A stretch of DNA of 64,000 nt from contig CM029367.1 of the NCBI GenBank assembly GCA_017165825.1, positions 5,660,223 to 5,724,222 of the forward strand. Direction: 5' to 3'. Under the pieces are notes generated by a model that was not told the origin of the DNA, made no database searches, and was given only the letters and a program-made list of their open reading frames with translations. Below, in pieces: positions 10,041 through 22,343 of the stretch; within the stretch, counting starts at the first letter, position 1, and each line of letters begins with the position of its first letter. Both the position numbers and the translations under genes were made by a program. The DNA comes from Hepsetus odoe (Eukaryota; Chordata; Actinopteri; Characiformes; Hepsetidae).

Positions 10041-11590
10041 CTACTTTTATAAAATCTAATCACCAGTCTAGCTTACTAAAATTCATACAATGTTAAGTAT
10101 ATCTGTTTTGACATTAAGCTGTATGATCTTTAGCACTTTGAACCGCTTCTGAAATCTTTTTTATAGCAGTCTGCAGGTTTATTCAGTCTATTAGAACAGT
10201 ATTTACAGTGTAAAACTTGCCTTTTGTCCACTCCTCCCTCTCAAAGTCCACAAAAAATCATACAAATATGTTTTCTTGACACTGTGCCATACGTGAAGGG
10301 TTAAAAACAGCTTCTCGCTGCCTTGCGAGATCACGTTCAATAGGCAGCTGATGGCATTGCGTGGCCTCAAAGCCTCTGCTGGTTTTTAAGGGGAAGCGCT
10401 TTTCGATTAAACCATAGAACTGCATCTGAAAGGGATTCTCTGAGGTGCTGGCTGCATGTCAGTGGGCTTGATTACATGCACCTCTGGTTCAGGTTTCCAT
10501 TTTGGTCTGTTTATAGAGGCTGGAGAAGCTTGTAACCAAAGAACAGGAACAATCTGAGGCCACAGTTCAAGTTCTGATACTCTGAAGAATGGAGTCCAGG
10601 ACATTTATTTCTTATAGGTGCGTCTATCGCACAGTTGATAACTCTGATATACTTGTTCTGGGATTCTGATGTCAATCTCTTTATATTCTTCTTCTTATAT
10701 TCTGACACACTGCAAATTATGTAAAATGTCAAATGAATGGGATCCGCAAGGCCATGACAGGTCAGCCACAGTAAAAGCCATTTTGCTTTATGGTTCCACT
10801 TGTGCAGTTACTCATTACCAATACATGTAAAAATAAATTAATGATTCACTGCTACTGATTGATTACAGTCATAAATATCACATAATATCATGTGGACAGA
10901 CAGTCAGAATGTAACTACCAGGGTTCTGATAGTTGTGGCTGTTCTATGCTATCAGCTTACAACTGAACAATTTTAAAGCACTAGTAACTTCTGATTTTGG
11001 TCCATTCTTCTTCTTAATGGTCTCTTCTGCTCAATAGAATTAATCTATGAATAATGATAATTAACAAACTGCATTTTACTCTACTTCTCACTTCAATTCT
11101 CAAATTGTAACACTGGTTTCAACACAGATATATAATCCACTTTAAAGCACTACTCACTGTATCTTAATCGCTCAAAGTTTTAGGCCCCAAAAATACCCCT
11201 GACAAATTTAAAGCTATATTTTAGATAGCAGAGTGAAATGTCATTAGTCATTATGCTGCAGCTGTACTGTGGGTAACTAGTTTTAAAAAGAAGCTAAACA
11301 CTGATTTCTGTTGCATTGCATTCAGTTCATCTGTAGCAATGTGTTTATCCTTGCACAAATATTTTCCACTTCTATCTGTATTCTTTTAAGTTTTATCTAT
11401 TGATTTTATTGTTATCGTTTAGTGATTACTTTAATGCTTTGGTGTGTTTTACTATCTACTGATAATTTGCATTTGAAATTTTGTCCAGATTAGTTTTCTC
11501 AGTGCAGGCTATGAGTTTTGAAAAAATGTATCTTCAGTGCTTTATGCGGAAATATACCTTTAAGTTAGACTCTCCAGAAGATGGGAAAAA
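10041..11590. other. Gene-free sequence
   Basis: AT-rich DNA between an L2-like tail and SINE copy 2. No feature recognised. Confidence 0.45.
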
Positions 11591-11810
11591 GTGAAAGACA
11601 ACACAGCCCACACTGAGACATAACAATATCCAACCACTGCTTTTCACCCATACACACCATGCAGCAGGATGCAGCTATTTAAAGTGCCCAGGGAGCAGTA
11701 ATGGGGACAGTACCTTGCTCAAGGGTACCTGAGGGCAACCTACTGGTCTGGGATTCAAACCCATGATTTTCTGATTCTGGGGCCTATTACCTAACCACTA
11801 AGCCCCTGCT
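11591..11810 (-). mobile_element. tRNA-derived SINE (family A), copy 2
   Basis: Box A-like region cttagtggttaggt, box B gggtttgaatccc and the family middle ccttgagcaaggtact, read on the minus strand. Diverged at the 3' end. Confidence 0.8.
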
Positions 11811-12770
11811 GATCCTTTAACTCATAACAGCAGGAGCCAGTGCCAGCAGCAACTTCAACTCATAATATATGATCTACTTATGTGATATAAATGTGATATT
11901 ATTTGTAAGATCTGCACTTTTTTATACTTTTTGTAGAATGTTTCTTTCTTGTTAGTCGGAATTAGGAATAATTATGATAGAATAACAGCACACACCTTCA
12001 AAGGGCCGACTTATTATTGCCTAAATTGTGTTAAAAGTAAAGCTTAGTTGCCAACTTTCCATGCAATAAATGAGTTTATTTCTTTCCACACTGAGCAAGC
12101 CTGAGTGGCAAGCAAAGATGGCAACATCATAGTCCTGATGATGCCAAGCCTGCATCATTCTTGCACTAGCCTTGTCTTTGGTGCTGTGAGGCGCCAATGG
12201 GACACACACACTGAAGTAGGAATCGACTGAAGCACCCTAGACAGGGTTTTTTTTTATCAAAAGTGAATATTGATGCAAAGTGACTGTTAAGAGGGACTCT
12301 GTGGCAGCGCTCCAGTGCACTCTTAGGTGGCCTCTACATCTTTTAACATTCCTTGTTGGGCTTGTTTCATTTTAGCATCGCTGGGAAGAAGTGAGAATTG
12401 CTGTGGCTGTTTTTTGCTGCTGTTTTTTAATCAGCAGCTTCAGATGGGCTTTAGAATGGGGCTACTCAGCTGAAGGACAAGCAGTGTATCGACAGCACTC
12501 CATTATATTAAAAAAGATTACAATGGTACACTGTATCCAAAAAAAAAAAAACCAAATGGAGTACTGTAAACTGTGTCAATGTACCAGCTGTAAGTTAATA
12601 GGTTTTGCAGTTAGTTTCATGCCCTTTGGCATGATATAGGGAAATCAATACTGTCAAGACCTTTAAGCAGTTTGCCCAAATGCCAAGGCACATGTAGTGC
12701 TCATACATGCTCACTGTCATGCTTTTTTCCACTATGGTTAATAAATAATTATATTTATATCACTCTGCGA
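11811..12770. other. Gene-free sequence
   Basis: Nothing recognised except an A run at 12540-12551. Confidence 0.45.
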
Positions 12771-12887
12771 TGGGCTGTGGAACTGTCCAGGGTGTCCCCC
12801 CTGTCCTTTGCCCTGTGCGAGCTGGGATGGACTCCAGCACTCCCCCGCGACCCCACTTGGGACAAGCGGCTGAAAATGACTGACTGA
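12771..12887 (+). mobile_element. SINE/LINE tail fragment
   Basis: tgcgatgggctgtggaactg, agctgggatggactccagca and gaccccacttgggacaagcg form the 3' part of a common fish repeat. The head is missing. Related to 20062-20213 in reverse orientation. Confidence 0.6.
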
Positions 12888-13255
12888 TTTATATCACTAT
12901 ATTGCTATAATTATACTATAGTTTTAATCGGTCTGCAGAAGTGATTAGGCCATAATAAACTTCCATATTTAGAGGGATACAGTTTCCTATAATGATTCAG
13001 TAACGAATACTAATAACACATTCTTCCATTTTTCCTAGTAAAGAGCATTTAAAAAATGTTCTATATTTATCAGTCATGAATCTGTCGAGTAATTTTTAAC
13101 ATTTGCTACGCAATGTGTCAATGTCACATTTTAATAGCCATACTCCCCAGGACAAGTCTAGCCATGGACTTTTAACAGCAGAAACCAGCAGCAGGTAATT
13201 TTCTCATTCACAAGATTCCCTAATGTCAACATAGAGAGTGTTTCAGGTCATTTAG

Positions 13256-13308
13256 GACTGTGATCCAACTCCCCCTGCGACCTTGGTTAGGATGAGTGGC
13301 TCAAATGG
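13256..13308 (+). mobile_element. Short SINE/LINE tail scrap
   Basis: tccaactccccctgcgacc followed by ttggttaggatgagtggc corresponds to the last ~50 nt of the tail at 12771-12887. Confidence 0.4.
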
Positions 13309-13439
13309 AGTATATCCTTTTATATATTATATAAAATGAAGACTGACATACAAGGGAAGATTATATATAATAACACAATTTAGTACATGATGTATATCAC
13401 AACACCTAGTGATATAAAGCCACTACATGGTGTGATAGC

Positions 13440-14010
13440 TTTGTTCTATTAGACTCCAGGAACGAGAGCGAAAGACCATGTTGTCTTTTTTTTTTTATGT
13501 CTGCCTCTTATTTGTGTGATGCGGTCAGTTTGTGCCGACTAACAATACATCGCCTACCCTCCACTATCTCTTAAACGAATGGGAGACGGCAGATCTAATT
13601 TTCTGCCTGTCTGAATATGAATATGAGTTACGTACCCTCTCCCCCCAAACCACCCACCCTAGTTCAAAAAAGGACCTCCAAAATGACTGGAGAGAAGTGA
13701 GCGCATAAAAGAGGCTTTAACGAGCTTTCAAACTCTCATTATTGCAAAGTGCTTTTATTATAAGCAGGCATATTAAATAAGGGTAAAGCTCATTTAAATG
13801 AAGCTGACTACTCGTGCTCCGTTGCCTGAAACCCAACGACTGATGTGGAAGCCGAAGTGAATCACCGTTACAGGGTCTGTTCAATAAGAGCAAATATGCA
13901 AAACATTTGTGTTGAGGACGCTCCAGTGATCCGTTAAGTTTAACTGTCCTGGTTACCCAATACAATCACAAGAGGGATCAAATGACAATATGCTTCAAGG
14001 AATATATATA
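13440..14010. other. Candidate conserved non-coding block
   Basis: Non-repetitive and without coding signal, containing dense TAAT/ATTA cores (for example tctcattattgcaaagtgct and gctcatttaaatgaagctga). Resembles developmental enhancer DNA by composition only. Confidence 0.25.
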
Positions 14011-14519
14011 CGAGTGTGTGAAATGTACTGTTTAGACTGTGACGCAGCTTATTAACTTTAAGCACGTTCATGAACGGTTCTAAAATGTTCTCGGTTCTTG
14101 AAAAAGGTCTTTAATTGTATAGGCCTCTAAAATGAAGGTTCCCCATACAAGCTCCTATGAAGAAGAGTTCATTCAAATTTTTCAATATGGAATCAACAGC
14201 ATTACTTCAAAGCACTCCCTTTTTAGCAGCTTTATTTCTAAGAAGGTACATAAAGTTTTGACCACAGAGTGAGAGACAGCTCCCTCATCCCACCACTTAT
14301 AGCAATTCTCAAACTTAATTTTATAGTGTGATGGATATAAAGATCCTCTGCATCCTGATACTCCCCTATACCCATGAACCCCCAAATTCTTTTTAAGTAG
14401 CAAGTATGACTGTAAATTGTAATTAGTTGGCACATGTAGTACCATGCATTGTTTGTTGTGTGTCATCATCAAGGCCTGATTCATTTGTTTTTGCTATGCA
14501 CTAAGGCAATTTGTTTTTG

Positions 14520-15321
14520 AAGGGAGCAAATGTATTGGAACCCGAGAGGCTGACAGGTGTTTGTTGTTACACACGTGTGTCCCTTTATTTATTGTTAAAA
14601 CTATAAATAGCTCTATATATCTATTCTCAGTTTTTATTTATACTTTAAGGATTTAAGTTGAGAAGAATCCAATTGTTGACCAACATGAAGACCAGAGAGC
14701 TGTCTATTAGGAAAAAGTCAAGCAATTTCAAAGTTGACAAAAGAAGGAAAATCCATTCGAAGCATGTCACATACAATGTCCAGAAAAAGAAAGATGCTCA
14801 AAAAACACAAGCTCATCTGAGAAACATGGTGGAGGTAGTGTCAAGCCTTGGGCTTGTGTGGCTGTCTCTGGAGCAGGCTCAGTCATCTTGACTGATGATG
14901 TAGAAACAATGTTCCGGTAAACAATGAAAGTGATTTGGGGCTTATTTGGGGGGAAAAGTGTAAAGTTTTGAACTGGCCCAATCAGTCACCAGGTCTCAAC
15001 CCAATTTTCTTTCATGTATTTTAAAATTTAAAATTTATAAATGTATAATATTAAAATAATAATATTTTCCATACTTTTGCTCACTTGATAAACCGGTAAA
15101 ATAAAAAAGATTAAAATAAAAAACTATGCTATGTTCCATGTAGTTGTGTCTAGATTTAGATCTAGAAAATATTTGAAATTTTGATCTTTCACCTTTTTCA
15201 TCATATTCACTTTGGTCTCAAACTTAAATGTCTTTACTGGATGGCAAAACAAACAAACAAACAAACAAACAAACAAACAAACAAACAAACAAACAAAAAC
15301 CAATACCTTTGGAGGGACAAG
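14520..15321 (+). mobile_element. Internally deleted Tc1-like element with AAAC expansion
   Basis: Terminal repeats can be paired: left end gagcaaatgtattggaac, right end ccaatacctttggaggg. Between them a short N-terminal transposase remnant begins MKTRELSIRKKSSNFK (14685-14730), close to the helix-turn-helix start of fish Tc1-like transposases, and a later strand shows cttgggcttgtgtggctg from the catalytic region. Most of the ORF is gone. An AAAC microsatellite (15246-15299) has grown next to the right terminal repeat. Confidence 0.75.
15246..15299 (+). repeat. CAAA microsatellite
   Basis: About 13 units of caaa inside the right part of the Tc1-like element at 14520-15321. Confidence 0.95.
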
Positions 15322-15452
15322 TACCGGACCAAAGCAACCATTATAAGCTGACAAAATTTTGTGAAGCCTCCTGTAGATGGCACCCTTAAATTTAGGAAAC
15401 TTGCTAAAAAAAATGTTATTGCCTTATTAAACTTGCAGATGTTGACGTTAAT

Positions 15453-15580
15453 CACCGAGCAGGCCATCGGTCGCTGGTGGGAATTCTGAGAATTGCGTGG
15501 GCAGGCAGTGAGTATGACAAAACTGCCTTATCATGAAAATAAATATTTAAGAACAGGAGCTAATGTTAACTAAACCAATC
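15453..15580 (+). repeat. Anonymous dispersed repeat, copy 1
   Basis: Shares gggaattctgag, gcgtgggcaggcag, tgac-aaactgcc and tcatg-aaataa in the same order and spacing with 18280-18410. Not part of any element recognised here. Confidence 0.55.
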
Positions 15581-16299
15581 TTTTACAGTCCCATACCCCC
15601 TTAGACAATAAACCGCCTGCTGTGTATCACCCTCTGGCTTCTCACACACACAAGCGTGAAGTGCAAGGATATTAGCCTTGTGAAATCAAGGCCTCTTAGT
15701 ATATCCAACATTATGATTATGCAATTACTCAACACATATGACAAACAGAATAATGCTGGATAAATATTGAATGTAAGGGATGCTGAAAGGCTTGTGCTAT
15801 AGAAGAGGGTTACACTGGAGTGCTGGTCAGAGCACAGTGATGAGAAAGAGAAACATCACAAATGCTGTAGGGCAGATAGATCAGGGCGAGCGAGAGTCTG
15901 CAGCTGCATCAATGAAAAAAAAACAGGCCACACATCATATACATCACTGTTACATCATACAGAGGGCTAAGCACTCAACACAACTGTAAAGTAAGCCAAA
16001 ATCTGTGAAAAAGAAACGTATCTAAAGTCCTAAGATGCTCCCTTTACTCACGAAAGCATTCAGTTGAAATGCCCTTTACTCATACAAATAATAGTTATAA
16101 ATAAAATAAAAATGTCAAAGATTGCTGAATTCTGGGGTAAAGTACTGAGCAGGTATGGACAGATACAAACCGTGAACCCTCAAAGTACAACATGGTGTCA
16201 CACCAGATGTTGGTGACAACCTAAATAATCCATGCAGACAAAGAAACACAACCTCATTGTTTCAAAACATACTGATGACATTGGTTACATTGCCATCAT
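15581..16299. other. Gene-free sequence
   Basis: No supported feature. The part after 16140 may contain the unseen left portion of the Tc1-like element. Confidence 0.4.
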
Positions 16300-17170
16300 G
16301 ATTCGGAAGTGAAAATAACAGGTGCTCCTTGGAAGATTTATGACAGAGAAGTCAAAAGAATAATCAGAAGAGTAGTCCAAGAGGCAAGGGCCACTCACGG
16401 AGAGCTTCAGAAAGACTGAAATTAGCAGGTACAGTGGCTTCAAAGAAAACAATAAGTAATGCACTCAACTGACATGGCCTCTATTCACGCTCACAGTGCA
16501 AGACTCCGTTACTGAAAAAAAGCAGGTTGAATCTTGTTTAAAGTTTGCTGCACAACATTTGGACAAGCCAAGGAATTACTGGGAGAATATAGTCTTGTTA
16601 GATGAGACCAAAACTTGGATTGGATGTCATATGAGAGAAAGAAAATACAGCTGCTAGAATGGCGCAGTCAGTGATTTGAAAGAAGTCAGCTGACTTGAAA
16701 GAAGTTAAGATCAGAGTTCATAGAAGAGGCCTCTGGAAACTTCAAGACGAAGTTTGTGTGGAAGAATTGGCCAAAATTAGACCCGAGCAATGCAGGAGAC
16801 TAGTTTCTCCATATAGGAGGCTTCTTGAAGCCACCATAACCAATAAAGCCTTTTCTACTAAGTATTAAATAAATTTCAGTAAGTGTGTTCAATACTTTTT
16901 CCTGTGTCGTTCCACTTTACTATACACAATGTAGTGGCTTATTTGCTTTGATTTCTTTCTATGTGTGGATTACTTGGGTTGTTACCCTCACTAGTAGGTT
17001 GCCCTGAGGTCCCCTTGAGCAAGGTACCGTCCCCCTCACAGCTCCCCGGGTGCTTTTAATTCGTCACTTTCACTTTCACTTCCATCTGGTGTAAATTTCA
17101 TGTCACGCTCTATTGGACATATGTTTACAGAGAAAAACGTTGAAGTGTTCAATACTTATTTTCCCTGCCA
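16300..17170 (+). mobile_element. Decayed Tc1-like element with SINE in its 3' end
   Basis: The middle part reads as a broken Tc1-type transposase (IYDREVKRIIRRVVQEARATHGELQ, then further pieces containing stops). The right end gttgaagtgttcaatacttattttccctgcc is typical of a fish Tc1 terminal repeat. A partial tRNA-derived SINE (16990-17081) lies inside the 3' non-coding part. The sequence gtgttcaatactttttcc at about 16888 repeats the terminal motif. The left end could not be located with certainty. Confidence 0.65.
16990..17081 (+). mobile_element. SINE (family A), partial copy 3, nested in Tc1-like element
   Basis: Keeps ggttgccctgaggtcccctt, gagcaaggtaccgtcc and the tail cactttcactttcactt. 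The tRNA-like head is lost, and the internal part is shortened. Confidence 0.75.
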
Positions 17171-17415
17171 TAGATATATATCTTTGAGAGAAACCAAGGT
17201 CAGTGTGGGTTGTCAGACCATTTTTTTTTTTTTAATGCTTAATGCCCCACTATGTCACTGCTCATTTGCATTAAATTGAGCTCAACTTCATTTGTGGCTC
17301 AGATTGCTCCAATCACATCCCCGACTCTGACTGAAATTAAATGACCTCCAGTTGCTTCGCTGCTTTCGGCGCCAGCTGTGCTGTATAAAGTGTCAGAAGA
17401 GAAAATAGTGCTTAC

Positions 17416-17484
17416 CTTCTATGTCCATGGCCTCTGCCTCTCCTTGGCCTTCTTTTTCTTTAGTGTCGACACTCTTTGCATTGT
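17416..17484 (-). CDS. Candidate internal exon 7 of acidic-protein gene (69 nt)
   Basis: On the minus strand a strong acceptor (cattttctttctgcag) is followed by 69 nt and a strong donor (GAAG then gtaagc). Only the phase-1 frame is open; the other two contain stops. It reads (D)NAKSVDTKEKEGQGEAEA and ends MDIE. Like the other exons it is a multiple of three, phase 1 on both sides and rich in Glu and Lys. It is the last exon of the set that I can see; nothing comparable appears between here and position 1. Function unknown. Confidence 0.68.
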
Positions 17485-19904
17485 CTGCAGAAAGAAAATG
17501 ACACAGAGATGTGGGACAAGTGCTGGTGGGTGGACAATGAGGGAGTGCGAAGTGACAAATCATACTGTAAGCAGCAGACGGCTTTAAATTTGGACAGAAG
17601 ATGGGTCATTTGCCATGTTAATTAAATATTGGTACATTTTCTTTATTAAAATTATCCTAATTTCTGACACTGATACACAATGAGATTTTTGAATAAACAT
17701 TTGTTCATTTTCATAGAAAGCAGAGTGCAATGGCATGTCTAGACCAGTTTTTAAAAAGGAGGGAACTATTGGGCTACCATTTCACCAATGTATAGTTTGG
17801 GAGGCTGAACAATTATTTCTGGGTAATTATAAATAAATAGTTTTTGATTTAACCCCAGTATCCTCATTCCAGCACTTCAAAATCCAGTTATTAATTAACT
17901 GTTGTAAATAAATTAAAAAAGCTATTTTCCCCAAAGTGTCCCCACAGAAACCACCAGATTCTTGTCCATTCTTCTAGCTTTCATCAAAGCTATCATGGAC
18001 CTTCACTTATGAAAGACATGGCAAGGTTTTGATGGATGGCCGAGAATTGTGATTGGGATGGTTGGCTCGTACAGTAACTTGTGATGTTTCAAATGTAATA
18101 AAAATATCACTGTTATTTCTATATGGCCAAGGTAGCTTTAACAAACTTTTGTGGCCATCTTTTCTGTCTCCCCCCGAGGACAGCGGCCCCTAATTTGAGC
18201 CTCTGAACTAGAGGTTGTGGGAAAAGTTGTTAAATAATATGTCTACTTTTACTGTCCTTCTGAGACTGCAGCTGTTGACTGGTAAACGTCCAGCAGGCAA
18301 TCGGTCACCAATGGGAATTCTGAGCCTAGCGTGGGCAGGCAGCATGTTTGACTGAACTGCCTCGTCATGGAAATAATTGTTAAACGAACAGAAGCTTAAG
18401 TAAACAACACCAATTTTTCATGGCTTTGTATCCCTCTCTGACTTTGTTTGAATCATTTTGAATTAAAAATGGTTTAAAAATCAATACTGCAAAAACCTCT
18501 TTCTGCACTGAAGCACAAAATCCAATGAAGTCTATAGCACATATAATAAAAATCATTTGTAAATAATATGTCACTATTTCATAAACTTTGTCAAGAGATT
18601 AACATAAAAAAATGCATTTCTTTATCCTGACAGCCCTGGCTAAAGTTGCCTTCAACACACCTTAAATAACAGAAGCATAAACATTAAAGAAAATATCATG
18701 TTAATTAGTTTAGATGTGGCATTGATTTACAACAAAATGACTTTTTTAAATACTGAGCTAAATTTCTCCTCCCTCTCTGTATGCAACAAGAAAAACCTGG
18801 ATTTTTTTTGCATTTTACACTTTCCAGGTCATGTCGCATTGCTTCTGGTTTACATTTGACGTGCTTTTGAAGACCACAGCTGATTTGCAGATGGCAAAAG
18901 GGAGACATGTGTGATTATGGAGCAAACTCCCAGAGCTGTTTACTCCAAAGCTCACCACGTGAAATGAGATCCTACAAGAAGTTGGCAACCACTTTCCCCC
19001 ATTTTGACAGGAGATGGACCCACCAACAGCTTATGCATCGACAGCTTATGATCTGGTCACTTACCAGCTTCAGTGGGAGCCAATCAAACTTCTGATACTC
19101 TGCCCTTCCAACACCCTGACATTCCAGTGACAGTATGTCATGTAGTGTCAGAAACCAAGCACCATATGGTTTGAGTGTTTCAAGCATTTTTTGTTGTTAA
19201 CCGCTAAATAAAAGCTTTCATTGCTTGTCAGCTACATTAGCTTCTTTAGTTTTTGTGGCTTTTGCCGAGTTTGAGTTTGAGAAAAAGGTAACGGGAGACC
19301 TAATCGAGCATGACAAAACCCCTTCTTCGCATAATCAAGCGCAAGCCACACGGCCCCTGCCTTGCAAATCATCACTTTGCTTTGACAGAGCGTCTTCCCC
19401 AATCTATTCCTTCCATAGTCCCCCCCCAACCTGGGCCTGAAAGGATGAGGTTGCTGATCAAAAGCAGAGCTTCAAAGCTGCACTCAGGAAAGCGGGTTCC
19501 TTCCAGCTTATTTGAACACGAGCCTTCTCTTCACCCCTGTTGCTTTGATGCTAACTGGGCCGGGGGGCCATAGGTGACTCCGTAATGGACGACAGGCACA
19601 ATGGTGGTTTGGTTTTTCACCAGAACACAAATGAACACAGAGATCTTGCATGCGTTTGAAGTCTCAACAGCGGCAGATGGACGAGTTCTGTGTGTGAGTG
19701 CGTGTGGGTAGCTTGAGTGTGCTTATCATGGTCACGTTCAGTCTTTGCAATACAGCAGGTCATTATATCAGCCATTTACTTCAGTATTCCACAATAAACG
19801 GTGTGCTGCTGCTGGCTCTTTCCACAACCGCCCATAATTAGACACTTTTTAAGAAGGTCTTCTCTTGCTCTCATTAAAAATGACTTGGGTTAGTTGGAGG
19901 TTGG
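17485..19904. other. Intron of the minus-strand gene
   Basis: Upstream (transcript direction) of candidate exon 7. Holds the anonymous repeat at 18280 and otherwise single-copy AT-rich DNA. A donor-like gtaagtga at 19061 has no open phase-1 frame in front of it. Confidence 0.45.
18280..18410 (+). repeat. Anonymous dispersed repeat, copy 2
   Basis: Direct-orientation partner of 15453-15580: caggcaatcggtcaccaatg, ggaattctgagcctagcgtg, ggcaggcag, then ctgcctcgtcatggaaataa. Identity appears to be roughly three quarters over the core. Confidence 0.55.
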
Positions 19905-19975
19905 CTTATTATATATATACTATATTATAGTATATATATATACTTATTATATATATACTATATTATATATATGTA
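19905..19975. repeat. TA-rich simple repeat
   Basis: Imperfect TATA blocks (tatatatatactatattatag and similar) just upstream of a Tc1-like terminal repeat. Confidence 0.9.
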
Positions 19976-20482
19976 CTGTGCAAAAGTTTTAGGCAGGTGT
20001 GGAAAAAATGCTGTAAACAAAGAATGCTTTCAGAAATATAAATAATAATTGTTTATTTTTATTCATTTCATTTCATTTTCTGCCGCTTGTCCCAAGTGGG
20101 GTCGTGGGGTCGCGGGGGGTGCTGGAGTCCATCCCAGCTCACACAGGGTGAAGGACACACCTTGGACAGGTCGCCAGCCCATCGCAGGGAGGAGCGTGAC
20201 GGGGACGGTACCTAATTGATTTAGAAAAATCTAAATCAAATCAATATTTGGTGTTACTACCTGTTGCCTTCAAACCAGCATCAGTTCTTCTGGCCCCCAC
20301 AGAGCCCTGATCTCCACATCATCCAGTGTGTCTGGATTAAATGAGACAGAAGGATGTGAGGAAGCCTACATCCACAGAAGATCTGTGGTTAGTTCTCCAA
20401 GATGTTTGGAACAATCTACCAGCCGAGTTCCTTCAAAAACTGTGTGCAAGTATACCTAGAAGAATAGATGCTGTTTTGAAGG

Positions 20483-20485
<3 letters not shown>
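19972..20485 (+). mobile_element. Tc1-like remnant interrupted by a SINE/LINE tail
   Basis: Starts with tgtactgtgcaaaagttttaggcagg, a common terminal repeat of fish Tc1-like elements. From 20225 it resumes with a decayed transposase end: the region around cacagagccctgatctccac corresponds to the SPDL block, followed by agatctgtggttagttctccaaga. The stretch 20062-20213 is a foreign insertion in inverse orientation. The right end runs into a TA microsatellite. Confidence 0.65.
20062..20213 (-). mobile_element. SINE/LINE tail inserted in Tc1-like remnant
   Basis: The minus strand contains cgatgggctggcgacctgtc, agctgggatggactccagca and gaccccacttgggacaagcg, matching 12771-12887. It splits the Tc1-like element at 19972-20485. 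Confidence 0.6.
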
Positions 20486-20533
<48 letters not shown>

Positions 20534-20582
20534 ATATTTTTTGCAATTGTTGACTGATAGATAGATAGATAGATAGATAGAA
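20486..20582 (+). repeat. TA microsatellite followed by GATA microsatellite
   Basis: (TA) about 21 units at 20486-20528, then an AT-rich spacer and six or so GATA units at 20556-20580. Confidence 0.95.
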
Positions 20583-22101
20583 AGAAAGATTGATAGACAG
20601 TTTATCAATGTTTGAAGTAATGCAGTGTTTTCTTGCTTATAGTTAGTAGCAGATTCACAGGAGTTGTGAGGAAAGTGATTAAACATTGTGCTTTTCCATC
20701 TGTCAGGAAGTAATTTCACCACTTCAGCTTTCAAAATGATGTGCACATCCAAAAGGAGCACTTGTAGTTCATTTTTTATTGATATCCCTGAATATTTCTT
20801 TCAGAATTCTACATCTCAATCCTGACTGCAACAGAACAGAGGCGACTGACATCAGAAGCGTGTGTGGATTTCTGGGTAAAAACTGTAAGGCTAACACCTC
20901 TCCCGAGAAGATGGCACACAGATGCAGCAATCAGTTTTATGGTTTAGGTTTAGGAACAGGTCACCACTAGGTAATCTCTCCATTATCAGTCCATCAGTTC
21001 AGCACTTCATCAATGGCCTTCTTTGACTGGGGGAAACAGTCGATTATGAGAAGCCTTTGCTCTCCCACCCACCTCTCCACAGAGCCCCCAGGGATGAATG
21101 GGGGAGATACTTCAATGGTGCACAAAGAAGAGGTCAGGCTCTGTAGAAAGTGGGGCCAATGGTTTAATGGGAAAGCGTAAATATGTTGTTTTGATTCCAG
21201 TCTTGGGTAAATAGATGCAATGGTGAAATGAAAGGCAAGAGTGCCCTTGTTGGAAGCCTCAAGGCTATATGTAGATTACATCATGCCTTGGACGTCAGAA
21301 CTGAAAACCATTATAATGTGGAGCTTCTATAAGCCTCTCACTTGTGCACCTTGTTGACAAAAAGGGTCCTTTAAAGAACAATCATTTGAAAAAGGCGTTT
21401 TTTCTATGTCCCAGCTCCCGAGAACCCTGATTTGATGCAGTATAGAAAACTTCTGAGAAAGAAAGCAGGGCAGTGAGTTAACAGACATCAAAAAGCTCCA
21501 CAGACACACACAAAATGATGCCAGGCACTGGAAGCTGTCCCCGCTGTGTGCTGTATCCTCTTCGATGCCATAAGGCTTTGAGCAAAACAGCGCCATATGA
21601 AGCTGTTGAAAGTCACATTCATGCTCCTTTACACCTAACCATCCATGTTCAATTACTGCCGTGCATGCTTGTAGGATGTTTTCCGGACCCAATATTATCC
21701 TCTAGTGTAATAAATTCCCTTGTTTTCCTGCTCAGCTTTGTTCCTGTGTGTTTGTGAAATACTTTTGGCATGCTCGTTTAACATAAACAGTAATGTGGAG
21801 GTGCCAAACCACCAGGCAGCGAGAGATAGAGGACAACGCTTGGCACAGTTAGGCTTAAATGCATTTAAAATAGTTGAATCCTGGTTGGCTGATGAAGTGA
21901 TACTTTGTTCCAAGCATTAAAAAGATGTAAGGAGAATACTGAAAGATTCGCTGGTGATAACAGGAACTAACAATATTTGCCTAACACATGGGAGCTTCCT
22001 GTCGCATTCTGTTCCATTCTGTGCCAGATCAGCCAAAATCGCTGTCAGGCTAATGGTTATCATTTAGTATCCTTTGGGCTAAGCTATAATTTGGTTTTAA
22101 T
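20583..22101. other. Intronic sequence, no feature
   Basis: No exon, RNA or transposon recognised. A moderately GC-rich segment at 21000-21130 is non-repetitive. Confidence 0.45.
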
Positions 22102-22343
22102 GTGAAAGTCACTCTTATTGTCATTGTGAAACACAGCACAACACACAGTGAACCACAAGGAAATTACATCTCAGAATTTTACCCATAAGCTTACACACAT
22201 GCAGCAGGGGCCAGCTATTGAAAGTGCCCAGGGAGCAGTGACAGGGATGGTACCTTGCTCAAAGGTACCGCAGGGCAACCTACTGGTCTGGGATTCGAAC
22301 ACATGACCTTATGATCCTGGGGCTAACTCCACTAGGCCATCGC
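22102..22343 (-). mobile_element. tRNA-derived SINE (family A), copy 4
   Basis: Nearly complete: box A region gatggcctagtgg, box B-like tgttcgaatccc, middle ccttgagcaaggtacc and the tail with gtgtttcacaatgacaataag, all on the minus strand. Confidence 0.82.

Noticed and set aside
15124..15467. Frames with CLFVCLFVC repeats
   Set aside because: Translation of the CAAA microsatellite.
19060..19100. Donor-like gtaagtga on the minus strand
   Set aside because: The phase-1 frame contains a stop and the upstream acceptor lacks a pyrimidine tract.
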